Assembly (NCBI GenBank): GCA_002239065.1
Contig: MPNO01000005.1
Span: forward strand, 62,001 to 126,000
DNA: 64,000 bases
Source: Defluviicoccus sp. bin129
Lineage (GTDB): Bacteria > Pseudomonadota > Alphaproteobacteria > MPNO01
Reading direction: 5' to 3'
The notes beneath the pieces are model-generated. The model saw only the letters and a program-made list of their open reading frames with translations, ran no database searches and had not been told where the DNA came from. Made by a program: the position numbers and the translations under genes. Shown piece by piece: positions 55,515-64,000 of this stretch. Numbering within the stretch: the first letter of the stretch is position 1; each line of letters starts with the position of its first letter.

Positions 55515-56884
55515 GCCCGCCGCCATTCGCTTGAGCCGTCGGGCCGGTCCTCGACGACGACGTTGTGGGTCCTCATCAGCTCATCCCGGATGCGGTCGGC
55601 CTCGGCGAAGTCCTTTTCCGAGCGCGCCCGGCGGCGGTCGGCGACCATGGTCCTGATCGCCTCCTCGACGCCGTCGCCCTTGAACCAGCTCTCCGGGTCC
55701 CGCCCCAGCAGCCCCAGCAGCCCGCCCGCGAAGAGGAGCCCGGCCTTGGCGCGGGCGCGCTCCCGGGCATCGTCGCTCCGGTTGAGCGTGCCCGCAAGCG
55801 CGTGCATCTCGGCCAGCGCCTTGGGCGTATTGAGGTCGTCGGAAAGCGCCTCGACTACCGGCTCCGCGCCGGCGATGTCGTCGGCGGCCACGACGTCCCG
55901 GGCGCCGGCGAGCGCGGTATAGAGCCGGTCGAGCGCGCTCTTGGCACGGTCGAGCCCGTCGAGCGAGAAATCGAGCGGCTGGCGGTACTGCGCCGTGAGC
56001 AGCGAGAGCCGGATCGCCTCGCCCGGGGCGCGCTCCAGCAAATCGTGGACGGTGTGGAAATTGCCGAGCGACTTCGACATCTTCTCGCCGCCGACGGTGA
56101 CGTAGCCGTTATGCATCCAGAGCCCGACGAACGGCTTGCCGTGCGCGCAGGTGGACTGGGCGATCTCGTTCTCGTGATGCGGGAAGATCAGATCCTGCCC
56201 GCCGCCATGGATGTCGAAGGTCTCGCCGAGATGCTTCTTCGACATCGCCGAGCATTCGAGGTGCCAGCCGGGCCGGCCGCGCCCCCACGGGCTGTCCCAG
56301 CCGGGCTGGTCGGCGTCCGAGGGCTTCCACAGCACGAAATCGGCCGGGTCGCGCTTGTAGGGCGCGATTTCGACGCGCGCGCCGGCGACGAGCTCGTCCC
56401 TTCCGTGGCGCGAAAGCCGGCCGTAATCGGCCATCGTCGCGACCGAGAACAGCACATGCCCCTCGGCCGCGTAGGCATGGTCCTTCGCAATCAGCCGTTC
56501 GATCATCGCGATCATCTCGGCGATGTGGCCGGTCGCCCGCGGCTCGACATCGGGCGGCAGCGCGCCGAGCTCTTTCATGTCCGCGTGGAACGCCGCCGTG
56601 TAGCGCCCGGTGACCGCCTCGATCGTCTCGCCCGCCTTGCGCGCGGCCTCGATGATCTTGTCGTCCACGTCGGTGATGTTGCGCACATACCTTACGCATC
56701 CCTCGCCGTAGACGTGGCGCAGCAGCCGGTACAGCACGTCGAACACGACCACCGGCCGCGCGTTGCCGATATGGGCGTGGTCGTAGACCGTGGGCCCGCA
56801 GACATAGAGCCGCACGTTGCCCGGATCGATGGGCTCGAACCGCTGCTTGCTCCGGCTCAGCGTGTTGTAGAGGGTGAGCGCCAT
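55511..56884 (-). CDS. cysS: cysteinyl-tRNA synthetase
   Basis: A 457-residue class I aminoacyl-tRNA synthetase. Cys29 in LYVCGPTVYD is a zinc ligand, HIGN at 38-41 is the HIGH motif, GWHLECSAMS and HHENEIAQS carry further zinc ligands, and KMSKSLGN is the second signature. It lies 10 nt after nadE and overlaps cimA. Confidence 0.97.
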   Translation of the reverse strand: MALTLYNTLSRSKQRFEPIDPGNVRLYVCGPTVYDHAHIGNARPVVVFDVLYRLLRHVYGEGCVRYVRNITDVDDKIIEAARKAGETIEAVTGRYTAAFHADMKELGALPPDVEPRATGHIAEMIAMIERLIAKDHAYAAEGHVLFSVATMADYGRLSRHGRDELVAGARVEIAPYKRDPADFVLWKPSDADQPGWDSPWGRGRPGWHLECSAMSKKHLGETFDIHGGGQDLIFPHHENEIAQSTCAHGKPFVGLWMHNGYVTVGGEKMSKSLGNFHTVHDLLERAPGEAIRLSLLTAQYRQPLDFSLDGLDRAKSALDRLYTALAGARDVVAADDIAGAEPVVEALSDDLNTPKALAEMHALAGTLNRSDDARERARAKAGLLFAGGLLGLLGRDPESWFKGDGVEEAIRTMVADRRRARSEKDFAEADRIRDELMRTHNVVVEDRPDGSSEWRRA

Positions 56885-56894
56885 CGGTTCGGGC

Positions 56895-58556
56895 TCAGTC
56901 CCGGCCCCGGAAGGCGTTGACGATCGGGTAGCGGCGGTCGCGGCCGAACGCCCGGCGCGTGATCTTGACGCCCGGCGGCGCCTGGCGGCGCTTGTATTCG
57001 GCGCCGAGCAGCATGCGCCAGACCCGGAGCACGAGCGCCCGGTCGAAGCCTTCCGCGACCACCGCATCGACGCCCATGTCGCGCTCGACGAGGCCGTCGA
57101 GGATGCGGTCGAGCACCGCGTAGGGCGGCAGGGTGTCGTCGTCCCGCTGGTCGGGCTTGAGCTCGGCCGAGGGCGGCTTGACGATGACGCGCTCCGGGAT
57201 CGCCCGGCCTTCGGGGCCCAGCATGCCGGGCGGCAGGTTCGCGTTGCGCCAGCGCGCCAGCGCGAAGACGGTCGTCTTGTAGACGTCCTTGAGCACCGAA
57301 TAACCGCCGCACATGTCGCCGTACAGCGTCGCGTAGCCGACCGACATTTCCGACTTGTTGCCGGTCGACAGCACCATGCTGCCGGTCTTGTTGGAGAGCG
57401 CCATCAGGGTCATGCCGCGCGAGCGCGCCTGGATGTTCTCCTCCGTGGTGTCCGCCTCGGCATTGCCGAAGAGCGGGCGCAGCATGGCGTCGAAGGCGCC
57501 CATGGCGGGCTCGATCGAGACCTCGTCGAGGGCGACGCCCAGCAGCCGCGCGGCTCCGGCGGCGTCTTCCAGGCTCTCGGTCGAGGTGTAGGGCGAGGGC
57601 ATCATCACGCAGCGCACCCCCGCGGGGCCGAGCGCATCGACCGCCACCGCCGCGGTGAGCGCGGAATCGATGCCGCCCGACAGCCCGATGATGACCCCGG
57701 GGAAGCCGTTCTTGGTCACGTAGTCGCGCAGGCCCAGCGTCATCGCCTCGTAGATCGCCGCCAGCCCGTCCGGCGGGGGGTGGCGGTCGGCGGTCTCGCA
57801 CTGCCAGGCGCCGTTCTCGCGCCGCCACGACGTGGCCAGCATGTCCTCGCGCCAGCTCGGCGCCTGCCCCCTGAGCGCGGCGTCGGCGTCGAGCACGAAG
57901 GAGCTGCCGTCGAACACCAGCTCGTCCTGCCCGCCGACCTGGTTGACATAGACGATCGGCAGGCGCGACTCGGTGACCCGGGCGACGGCGAGGTTGAGGC
58001 GCTCATCCGCCTTGTCGACCTCGAACGGCGAGCCGTTGATCACCACCAGGATCTCGGCCCCCGATTCCTCGAGGCATTCGGTGACCTCGTCGGTCCACAT
58101 GTCCTCGCAGATCATCACGCCGAGCCGCACGCCGCGGAAATTGACCGGCCCGGGCAGGGGGCCGGCGGAGAACACGCGCTTCTCGTCGAACACGCCGTAA
58201 TTCGGCAAATCGTATTTGCGCCGGACATCGGCGACCGCGCCGCCGTCGAGCAGCACGGCGGCGTTGTACACGATCCCCTCCTCGGCCCACGGCGCGCCGA
58301 CCAGGATGCCGGGCCCGCCGCCCGCGGTCGCCGCGGCCAGCGCGTCGAGCTCGCGGCGCACGGTCTCCTGGAAGGACGGCCGGACCACGAGATCCTCCGG
58401 CGGGTAGCCGGACAGCGCGAGCTCCGAGGTGACTACCAGGTCGGCGCCGAGCTTCGCCGCCTCGCCATGGGCGTCGCGCAGCCTGGCGGCGTTGCCGACC
58501 ACGTCGCCGACGGTCGGGTTGAGCTGCGCGAGCGCGATGCTGAGGGCGTCGGTCAT
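56895..58556 (-). CDS. nadE: glutamine-dependent NAD+ synthetase
   Basis: A 553-residue two-domain enzyme. The N-terminal nitrilase-like glutaminase half (to about 270) has SELALSGYPPEDL, KYDLPNYGVFDEKR and MICEDMW with the nucleophilic Cys. The C-terminal synthetase half has the P-loop GLSGGIDSALTAAV, SNKTGSMVLSTGNKSE and GDMCGGYSVLKDVYK. It amidates nicotinate adenine dinucleotide. Confidence 0.96.
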   Translation of the reverse strand: MTDALSIALAQLNPTVGDVVGNAARLRDAHGEAAKLGADLVVTSELALSGYPPEDLVVRPSFQETVRRELDALAAATAGGGPGILVGAPWAEEGIVYNAAVLLDGGAVADVRRKYDLPNYGVFDEKRVFSAGPLPGPVNFRGVRLGVMICEDMWTDEVTECLEESGAEILVVINGSPFEVDKADERLNLAVARVTESRLPIVYVNQVGGQDELVFDGSSFVLDADAALRGQAPSWREDMLATSWRRENGAWQCETADRHPPPDGLAAIYEAMTLGLRDYVTKNGFPGVIIGLSGGIDSALTAAVAVDALGPAGVRCVMMPSPYTSTESLEDAAGAARLLGVALDEVSIEPAMGAFDAMLRPLFGNAEADTTEENIQARSRGMTLMALSNKTGSMVLSTGNKSEMSVGYATLYGDMCGGYSVLKDVYKTTVFALARWRNANLPPGMLGPEGRAIPERVIVKPPSAELKPDQRDDDTLPPYAVLDRILDGLVERDMGVDAVVAEGFDRALVLRVWRMLLGAEYKRRQAPPGVKITRRAFGRDRRYPIVNAFRGRD

Positions 58557-58586
58557 CTCGGGTCCGCCGGTGGCGCGGCGTCCGGG

Positions 58587-59972
58587 CTACTCGGCCGCGG
58601 ATCGGGCGTTGCCGTTGATCCGGTCGCGCTCGGCCTTCAGCGCTTCGGCGACCTGGAAGGCGAGCTCGAGCGACTGGCTCGCGTTCATCCGCGGGTCGCA
58701 ATGGGTGTGGTAGCGGTCGGCCAGGTTGGCCTCGGTCACCGCGTGCGCGCCGCCGATGCATTCGGTGACGTTCTGGCCCGTCAGCTCGACATGGATGCCG
58801 CCGGCATGGGTGCCTTCGGCGCGGAGGATGTCGAAGAAGTCGCGCACCTCGGACAGGATCGCCTCGCAGCGCCGCGTCTTGTAGCCGTTCCGCGCCTTGA
58901 TCGTGTTGCCGTGCATCGGATCGCAGGCCCAGACCACCGACCGCCCCTCGTCCTTCACCGCGCGCACCAGCGGCGGCAGCAGCTCGGCCACCTTGTCCGC
59001 CCCCATGCGCGAATAGAGGGTGATCCGGCCGGGCACGTCGTCGGGGTTGAGCCGGTCGATCAGCCGCTTGAGGTCGTCGGTCTCCGAGCTCGGCCCCACC
59101 TTGAGCCCGACCGGGTTGGAGACGCCGCGCAGGAACTCGACATGGGCGCCGTCGAGCTGGCGCGTGCGGTCGCCGATCCACAGCAGATGGGCCGAGGTGT
59201 CGTACCAGTCGCCGGTGGTGGAATCGACCCTTGTCATCGCCTCCTCGTAGCCCAGCAGCAGCGCCTCGTGCGAGGTGTAGAGGTCGGTCTCGCGGATCTG
59301 GGGAACCGTCTCCGAGGTCAGCCCGCAGGCCGCCATGAAGCGCAGCGTCTCGTCGATCCGGTCGGCGAGGTCGGCGTAGCGCGCCGCCTCGGGCCCGGCG
59401 GAGACGAAGTCGAGGTTCCACTTGTGGACCTGGTGGAGGTCGGCATAGCCGCCCTGGGCGAAGGCGCGCAGCAGGTTGAGCGTCGCCGCCGCCTGGTTGT
59501 AGGCGCGCACCATGCGCCTCGGATCGGGGGCGCGGGCGTCGTCGTCGAACGGCATGTCGTTGATCATGTCGCCGCGATAGCTCGGCAGCTCGACCCCGTC
59601 GACGGTCTCGAAATCGGCCGAGCGCGGCTTGGCGAACTGGCCGGCGAGGCGGCCGACCTTGACCACCGGGCAGCCGCCGCCGAAGGTCAGCACCACCGCC
59701 ATCTGCAGGATCACGCGGAAGGTGTCGCGGATGTTGTCGGGGTGGAACTCGGCGAAGCTCTCCGCGCAGTCGCCGCCCTGCAGCAGGAAGGCCTTGCCCT
59801 CGGCCACCTGGGCGAGCTGCGCCCGGAGGCGTCTCGCCTCGCCGGCGAAGACCAGCGGCGGGTAGCCGCGCAGGCGGTCCTCCGCCTCGGCGAGCGCCGC
59901 CTGGTCCGGGTATTCGGGGACCTGGCGGATCGGCTTCGACCGCCAGGCGCCGGGGGTCCATTCCCCGCTCAT
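58587..59972 (-). CDS. class II 3-deoxy-7-phosphoheptulonate (DAHP) synthase
   Basis: A 461-residue plant/actinobacterial-type DAHP synthase, first step of the shikimate pathway. [32 protein letters not shown] and [10 protein letters not shown] with its metal cysteine and histidine are diagnostic. There is no extra regulatory domain. It is the gene before nadE, 30 nt away, on the same strand. Confidence 0.95.
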   Translation of the reverse strand: MSGEWTPGAWRSKPIRQVPEYPDQAALAEAEDRLRGYPPLVFAGEARRLRAQLAQVAEGKAFLLQGGDCAESFAEFHPDNIRDTFRVILQMAVVLTFGGGCPVVKVGRLAGQFAKPRSADFETVDGVELPSYRGDMINDMPFDDDARAPDPRRMVRAYNQAAATLNLLRAFAQGGYADLHQVHKWNLDFVSAGPEAARYADLADRIDETLRFMAACGLTSETVPQIRETDLYTSHEALLLGYEEAMTRVDSTTGDWYDTSAHLLWIGDRTRQLDGAHVEFLRGVSNPVGLKVGPSSETDDLKRLIDRLNPDDVPGRITLYSRMGADKVAELLPPLVRAVKDEGRSVVWACDPMHGNTIKARNGYKTRRCEAILSEVRDFFDILRAEGTHAGGIHVELTGQNVTECIGGAHAVTEANLADRYHTHCDPRMNASQSLELAFQVAEALKAERDRINGNARSAAE

Positions 59973-60078
59973 CGCGCGTCACTCCCTGTCAGAATCCGGT
60001 TTTCCGGAAGGGCCGCCCTATACGCCAGTCCCGGCGAAATTGCCAGCAAATCGTGGCCCGTTCAAATCGCGGGGCGCC

Positions 60079-61455
60079 CTACTCCGCCGCCTGCGCCTCG
60101 GGCTCGGGGGCCGGGCTGCGCATGGTGACGAACTCCTCGGCCGCGGTCGGGTGGATGCCGACTGTGGCGTCGAACTGCGCCTTGGTGGCGCCGCATTTGA
60201 GCGCGATGCCGAGCCCCTGGGTGATTTCCGCCGCGTCGGGCCCCACCATGTGGCAGCCGACCACGCGGTCCGAGGCGCGGTCGACGACGAGCTTCATCAT
60301 CGTGCGGTCCCCGGCCAGCGTCAGCGTGTGCTTGAGCGGGCGGAACGCCTCGCGGTAGATGTCGACGGCGCCGTGGCGTTCGCGCGCCTGCTCCTCGGTC
60401 AGCCCGACGGTCCCGACATTGGGGTTGGAGAACACCGCCGTCGCGATATCCGCGTAGTCCATCCGCAGATCCCTGCCGTCATAGAGGTTGGCGGCGAGCA
60501 CCATGGCCTCGGCGATGGCGACCGGGGTGAGCTGCAGCCGGTCGGTCACGTCGCCGATCGCGTAGATGTTGCCGACGCTGGTGCGGAACCGGTCGTCGAC
60601 CCCGATCGCGCCGTTCTTCCGCATATCGACGCCCACCGCCTCGAGCCCCAGATCGGCGACGTTGGGCACCCGGCCGATCGCGTACATCGCCTGGTCGACC
60701 GCGACCGTCTCGCCCGACGACAGCGCGCAGGCGAGCCGGCCGTCGACCCGGTCGATCCGCTCCACCGTGGTGCGCCAGCGGATGTCGACGCCCTTCTTCG
60801 CCATCTCTTCGGCGAGGTGGGTGCGGATGTCCATGTCGAAGCCGCGCATGAACAGCGGGCCGCGATAGGCCTGGACGACCTCGGATCCGTAGCCGTTGAA
60901 GATGCCGGCGAACTCGACCGCGATATAGCCGCCGCCGACGATCAGCACCCGGTCCGGCCGCTCTTCGAGATAGAACGCCTCCTCCGAGGTGATCGCGTGC
61001 TCGCCGCCCGGGATCGCCGGGCGCTGCGGCCGCCCGCCGACCGCGATCAGCACGGTCTCCGCCGTGACCCGCTCGCCGCCGACATCGAGCGTGTGCGCAT
61101 CGACCAGGCGCGCGCGGCTCTCGTGGATGCGGACGCCGTTGGTCTCGAGGATGCGCCGGTAGATGCCGTTGAGGCGCTCGATCTCCCTGTTCTTGTTGGC
61201 GATCAGCGTCGGCCAGTGCAGCGCGGGCTCTTCGAACGTCCAGCCGAACGCCGCGGCGTCGTCGGCGTCCTCGCGGTAATGCGCGCCGTAGGCGAAGAGC
61301 TTCTTGGGGATGCAGCCGACATTGACGCAGGTGCCGCCGAGGAAGCGTTCCTCGGCGACGCCGACGCGGGCGCCGTAGGATGCCGACATCCGCGCCGCCC
61401 GGACCCCGCCCGAGCCCGCGCCGATGACGAACAGATCGTAGTCGTAGCCTGCCAT
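60079..61455 (-). CDS. gor: glutathione-disulfide reductase
   Basis: A 458-residue FAD/NADPH disulfide oxidoreductase. The redox-active pair is Cys43 and Cys48 in GGTCVNVGCIPKK. The FAD motif is IGAGSGG, the NADPH motif is GGGYIAVEFAGIF, and the C-terminal HPTAAEEFVTMR has the catalytic His-Glu and the glutathione-reductase-type ending. The ATG at 61455 has GGAGG 6 nt upstream. It supplies GSH for the many GST-family proteins in the window. Confidence 0.95.
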   Translation of the reverse strand: MAGYDYDLFVIGAGSGGVRAARMSASYGARVGVAEERFLGGTCVNVGCIPKKLFAYGAHYREDADDAAAFGWTFEEPALHWPTLIANKNREIERLNGIYRRILETNGVRIHESRARLVDAHTLDVGGERVTAETVLIAVGGRPQRPAIPGGEHAITSEEAFYLEERPDRVLIVGGGYIAVEFAGIFNGYGSEVVQAYRGPLFMRGFDMDIRTHLAEEMAKKGVDIRWRTTVERIDRVDGRLACALSSGETVAVDQAMYAIGRVPNVADLGLEAVGVDMRKNGAIGVDDRFRTSVGNIYAIGDVTDRLQLTPVAIAEAMVLAANLYDGRDLRMDYADIATAVFSNPNVGTVGLTEEQARERHGAVDIYREAFRPLKHTLTLAGDRTMMKLVVDRASDRVVGCHMVGPDAAEITQGLGIALKCGATKAQFDATVGIHPTAAEEFVTMRSPAPEPEAQAAE

Positions 61456-61497
61456 GGACACCTCCGCCGGCAGAGGTGCGTCACGGCCGCGGCGATG

Positions 61498-62997
61498 TCA
61501 ACTCGCGCGGCGGCGTTCCAGCCGCAGCGCGAGGCCGGGCCGCTCGACCGCGATCAGCGCCCGGTCGCCGCGCCGGCAGAGGCGGGCGGCCAGCCCGACC
61601 ACCGGGGCGGCGGGCCGGCAGGGGCGGTCGACCAGCTCGACCAGCGGGTGGCGGCCGCTCGCGTAGGGGACGGGCGGGCCGGCCCGGCGCTGGTCCTCGA
61701 CCGCGTCGGCGCCGAACAGCCAGCGCAGCATCATCTCCTCCTCCGCCATGCCCTTGCCGCCGAAGCGCTCGCGCAGTTCGTCGAGCGAGGGCTCGTCGCG
61801 GCGCCTGACCTCGTCGGCGCGCCTGCGCCCGAGGATGCGGGCGCGGATATCGGGGTCCATCGTCCGGATCGCGGTCTCGCCGTAATGGCCGAGCGCGTAC
61901 TCGATCACCTGGTCGGTGACCTCGCGGTAGCGCTCGCCGGCGATCACGTTGATCGCCGCCTGGCTGCCGACGAATTGCGAGAGCGGCGTGACCATGACCG
62001 GGTAGCCGAGCTCGGCGCGCACCCGCACGGTCTCCTCCAGCACGTCTGCCAGCCGATCCTCCATCCCCACCTTGCGGAGCTGGAAGGCGAGATTGGAGAT
62101 CATCCCGCCCGGCACCTGGTGGCGGTGCTGGGCGGCATCGAAGGCGAGGGGCCGGCCGATGGGGAAGCCCTCGCGCCTCGCCACGGTCTCGAAATGCGCG
62201 GACACCGGGCCGAGCCGCTCGAGATCGAGGACGGGCTCGTGGCCGAGCGCCCTTGCATTTGCCGCCAACGCGAAGGTGGACGGGTTGGAGGAGCCGTCCG
62301 CGAGCGGCGGCAAAGCGGTGTTGACGACGGTCATGCCGCCCGCGATCGCCTCCAGGCAGCAGAGCGGGCCGACCCCGGTGGTGCAGTGGGTGTGGAACTC
62401 GACCGTCGTCCCGCCCGCGTTCTCCAGCACGATCGGGACCAGCGCCCTTGTGCGTTCCGGCGTCAGCAGCCCGCCCGGGTCCTTGAAGCAGAGCCGCCAG
62501 ACGCCGAGCGAGGCGGCCTGGCGGCAGCGCTCGGCGTAGTAGGCGTCGCTATGGACCGGCGAGATCGAGTAGACCAGGTTGAGGATCACCCGAAGCCCCG
62601 CGGCATGCGCGGCCTCGACCCGGCGCTTCCAGCCGGCGGACTCGTTCCACGGGTCGGATATCCGCACCTCGGAAACGCCGTTCCGCGCCGCCAGCCGGAG
62701 GAACAGGGCGAACGCCTCGGGCGGCTCGTACTCGAAGGTGGCGATGCGGCCCGCGATCAGTCGGAGCGGGGTCTTGCGCGCGCGCTCCGCGAGCAGGCGC
62801 ATGCGCTCGAACGGATCGTCCTTCAGCTCGCGGACGGCCTTCCCCATCTGGCCGTCGGACAGGATCTCGATCGCCTCGAACCCGGCATCGTCCAGCCGCT
62901 CGACGGCCGGCAGCATCATCCCCGTCGTCATCCCCGACGCCCACAGGCTCAGATGCCCGTCGCGGATCGTGGTGTCGACGAAGCGGATCCCGGCCAT
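61498..62997 (-). CDS. biotin-dependent carboxyltransferase subunit (PycB/OadA-like)
   Basis: A 499-residue HMGL-like carboxyltransferase barrel. DTTIRDGHLSLWA is the N-terminal metal motif, Lys172 in CFKDPGG is the expected carbamylated lysine, and His202/His204 in FHTHC are metal ligands. HQVPGGMISNL and ETAIRTMDPDIRARIL match OadA/PycB. It lacks its own biotin domain, which the next gene upstream supplies. No biotin carboxylase gene is in the window. The C-terminal 60 residues are Arg-rich and unlike the family. Confidence 0.88.
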   Translation of the reverse strand: MAGIRFVDTTIRDGHLSLWASGMTTGMMLPAVERLDDAGFEAIEILSDGQMGKAVRELKDDPFERMRLLAERARKTPLRLIAGRIATFEYEPPEAFALFLRLAARNGVSEVRISDPWNESAGWKRRVEAAHAAGLRVILNLVYSISPVHSDAYYAERCRQAASLGVWRLCFKDPGGLLTPERTRALVPIVLENAGGTTVEFHTHCTTGVGPLCCLEAIAGGMTVVNTALPPLADGSSNPSTFALAANARALGHEPVLDLERLGPVSAHFETVARREGFPIGRPLAFDAAQHRHQVPGGMISNLAFQLRKVGMEDRLADVLEETVRVRAELGYPVMVTPLSQFVGSQAAINVIAGERYREVTDQVIEYALGHYGETAIRTMDPDIRARILGRRRADEVRRRDEPSLDELRERFGGKGMAEEEMMLRWLFGADAVEDQRRAGPPVPYASGRHPLVELVDRPCRPAAPVVGLAARLCRRGDRALIAVERPGLALRLERRRAS

Positions 62998-62999
62998 GG

Positions 63000-63455
63000 C
63001 TAGGGAGCGTCCGGGCGGACCAGGAACAGGGGTGCGCCGTATTCCACGCCCTCGGCCTCGCCCGCCAGCGCCTCCTCGACGATGCCGGTCACCCCGGCGG
63101 CGACGGCGGCGAAGACCTTCATCACCTCGATCAGCCCGACCGTGGTGTCGGGCGCGACCCGGTCGCCCGGGCTCACGAAGGGCGCCGCGCCCGGGCTCGG
63201 CGCGGGGTAGAAGGTGCCGACCATCGGCGCCGGGATGGCCACGAGCCCGTCCGGGATTTCGCGCCCGGACCGCTTGCCGGGCGCGGGCTCCGGCTCCGGC
63301 GCGGTCGCGGGCGAAGCGGCGGGCGCGGGCGCGGCGGCGTGGGGGGTCTTGCTGACCGTGAGCCTGAGGCCGCGATAGTCGATCTCGAAATAGTCGAAAT
63401 CCGACTTGTCGACCAGGTCGAGGATCTCGCGCACGTCCTCGTCGGTCAGCTCCAT
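63000..63455 (-). CDS. biotin carboxyl carrier protein
   Basis: A 151-residue AccB-like carrier. The N-terminal helix is followed by an Ala/Pro-rich hinge (about 38-62) and the biotinyl domain with PMVGTFYPAPSPGA and IEVMKVFAA; Lys113 is the biotinylation site (EVMKV, where AMKM is commonest). It starts 10 nt after the oxidoreductase stop and ends 2 nt before the carboxyltransferase start, so the three form one unit. Confidence 0.92.
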   Translation of the reverse strand: MELTDEDVREILDLVDKSDFDYFEIDYRGLRLTVSKTPHAAAPAPAASPATAPEPEPAPGKRSGREIPDGLVAIPAPMVGTFYPAPSPGAAPFVSPGDRVAPDTTVGLIEVMKVFAAVAAGVTGIVEEALAGEAEGVEYGAPLFLVRPDAP

Positions 63456-63465
63456 CGCTGCGCCC

Positions 63466-64000
63466 CTACAGCACCTCTTCGGCGAGCACGCGGAGCGCTT
63501 CCGCGTCCGAGCGGTTGGCGATCAGGGTCGAGACGTGGCCCTTCGCCGCCGCCTCCTTCCACACCGCGAGCCGGTCGCGGATGCGCTCGCGCGGGCCGAC
63601 CAGCGCGATGTCGTCGACGAAGGAATCGGGGATCGCGGCGGCGGCTTCCCGCCGCTTGCCGCCGAGGAACAGGTCCTGCACCTCGGCCGCCGCGTGCCCG
63701 TAGCCGAGCCGGATCGCGTAGTCGTTGTAAAAGTTCTTCGACCGCGCGCCCATCCCGCCGACATAGAGGGCGAGGTGCTGCTTGACCTCCATGCGGCAGG
63801 CGTCGAGATCGTCGCCGACATGGACCGGGACGAAGGGCGCGATCTCGAAATCGGCGAGGCTCTTGCCGCCGCCGGCCGCCGCGAACCCCTCGGCAAGCGG
63901 CCCCTCGAACAAATCGAAGCGCTCGGGGTTCATGAACACCGGGAAGAACCCGTCGGCGAGCTCGGCGGCGGTGCGCACGCCCGCCGGGGTGAAGGCGCCG
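63466..64000 (-). CDS. LLM-class (luciferase-like) flavin-dependent oxidoreductase, C-terminal part
   Basis: The 5' end is outside the window; about 178 C-terminal residues are present. GVRTAAELADGFFPVFMNP, FVPVHVGDDLDACR and the helix with LALYVGGMGARSKNFYNDYAIRLGYG fit the luciferase-like/F420-dependent barrel family. It probably oxidises an organic substrate with FMN or F420. It is the first visible gene of the cluster with the biotin carrier and carboxyltransferase. Confidence 0.85.
   Translation of the reverse strand, partial: GAFTPAGVRTAAELADGFFPVFMNPERFDLFEGPLAEGFAAAGGGKSLADFEIAPFVPVHVGDDLDACRMEVKQHLALYVGGMGARSKNFYNDYAIRLGYGHAAAEVQDLFLGGKRREAAAAIPDSFVDDIALVGPRERIRDRLAVWKEAAAKGHVSTLIANRSDAEALRVLAEEVL

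Noticed and set aside
56874..63003. Plus-strand open frames of 1084 and 987 residues
   Set aside because: Antisense to nadE, DAHP synthase, gor and the carboxyltransferase; no domain recognised.

Overview
The window is GC-rich (roughly two thirds G+C), densely coded chromosomal DNA. It most resembles an alphaproteobacterium of the Rhodospirillales/Rhizobiales type. Pointers are a DUF3553 gene, class II DAHP synthase, a Bradyrhizobium-like tartrate dehydratase, an RpoH-like dnaK promoter, many GTG/TTG starts, and an intergenic hairpin repeat. The taxonomic call is an inference. I see no rRNA, CRISPR array, transposase or integrase. There is one tRNA, tRNA-Arg(ACG).

Layout. 1-7.9 kb: acyl-CoA metabolism (acyl-CoA dehydrogenase, two AMP-forming ligases, enoyl-CoA hydratase), an O-acetylhomoserine sulfhydrylase, GluQ-RS and an AlkA-type glycosylase. 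8-12.6 kb: a complete Liv-type ABC transporter operon. 12.7-19.9 kb: a small metalloprotease-like protein, a carboxylesterase, a class III CoA-transferase, an unusual RusA-like plus HEPN-like gene pair, then a minus-strand operon of an rRNA methyltransferase, two tandem glutathione transferases (GSTs) and an EamA exporter. 20-28.9 kb: panBC, a flavin reductase with a structured leader, tRNA-Arg, a tartrate-dehydratase-like enzyme with a LysR regulator, an 8-oxoguanine-deaminase-like enzyme, a homocysteine methyltransferase and a flavin monooxygenase. 29-35.6 kb: three more GST-family genes, a DUF2157/GDYXXLXY pair whose second gene is broken by a 119-bp insertion, and a BCCT transporter. 35.6-41 kb: a MetE-like enzyme, dnaK-dnaJ and a DUF1848 gene.

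The most notable region is 40,978-42,830. Two divergent genes each carry an in-frame UGA exactly where a catalytic cysteine is expected: CxxU in an AhpD-like protein and UPWC in a DsbA-like protein. Each UGA is followed by a stem-loop with the same five-base loop, CGUGC, as expected for bacterial SECIS elements. The two genes have mirror-image extended -10 promoters around a 10-bp direct repeat. I read them as a divergent pair of selenoproteins. Conventional gene calling would split or truncate both.

The DsbA-like selenoprotein gene leads an overlapping operon with a short-chain dehydrogenase, a glutamine-synthetase-like ligase and the two subunits of a Rieske oxygenase, suggesting oxidation of an aromatic amine or similar N-compound. 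Facing it is a second Rieske oxygenase whose start overlaps the stop of an NAD-type formate dehydrogenase (cysteine form, with fused FdsG-FdsB). This suggests demethylation with disposal of the C1 product. From 53 to 64 kb is a minus-strand block of housekeeping genes (DUF3553, trmJ, cimA, cysS, nadE, class II DAHP synthase, glutathione reductase), then a biotin-dependent carboxyltransferase, its biotin carrier, and the 3' part of a luciferase-like oxidoreductase running off the window. Glutathione reductase plus five GST-family genes and two redox selenoproteins give the window a strong thiol-redox character.
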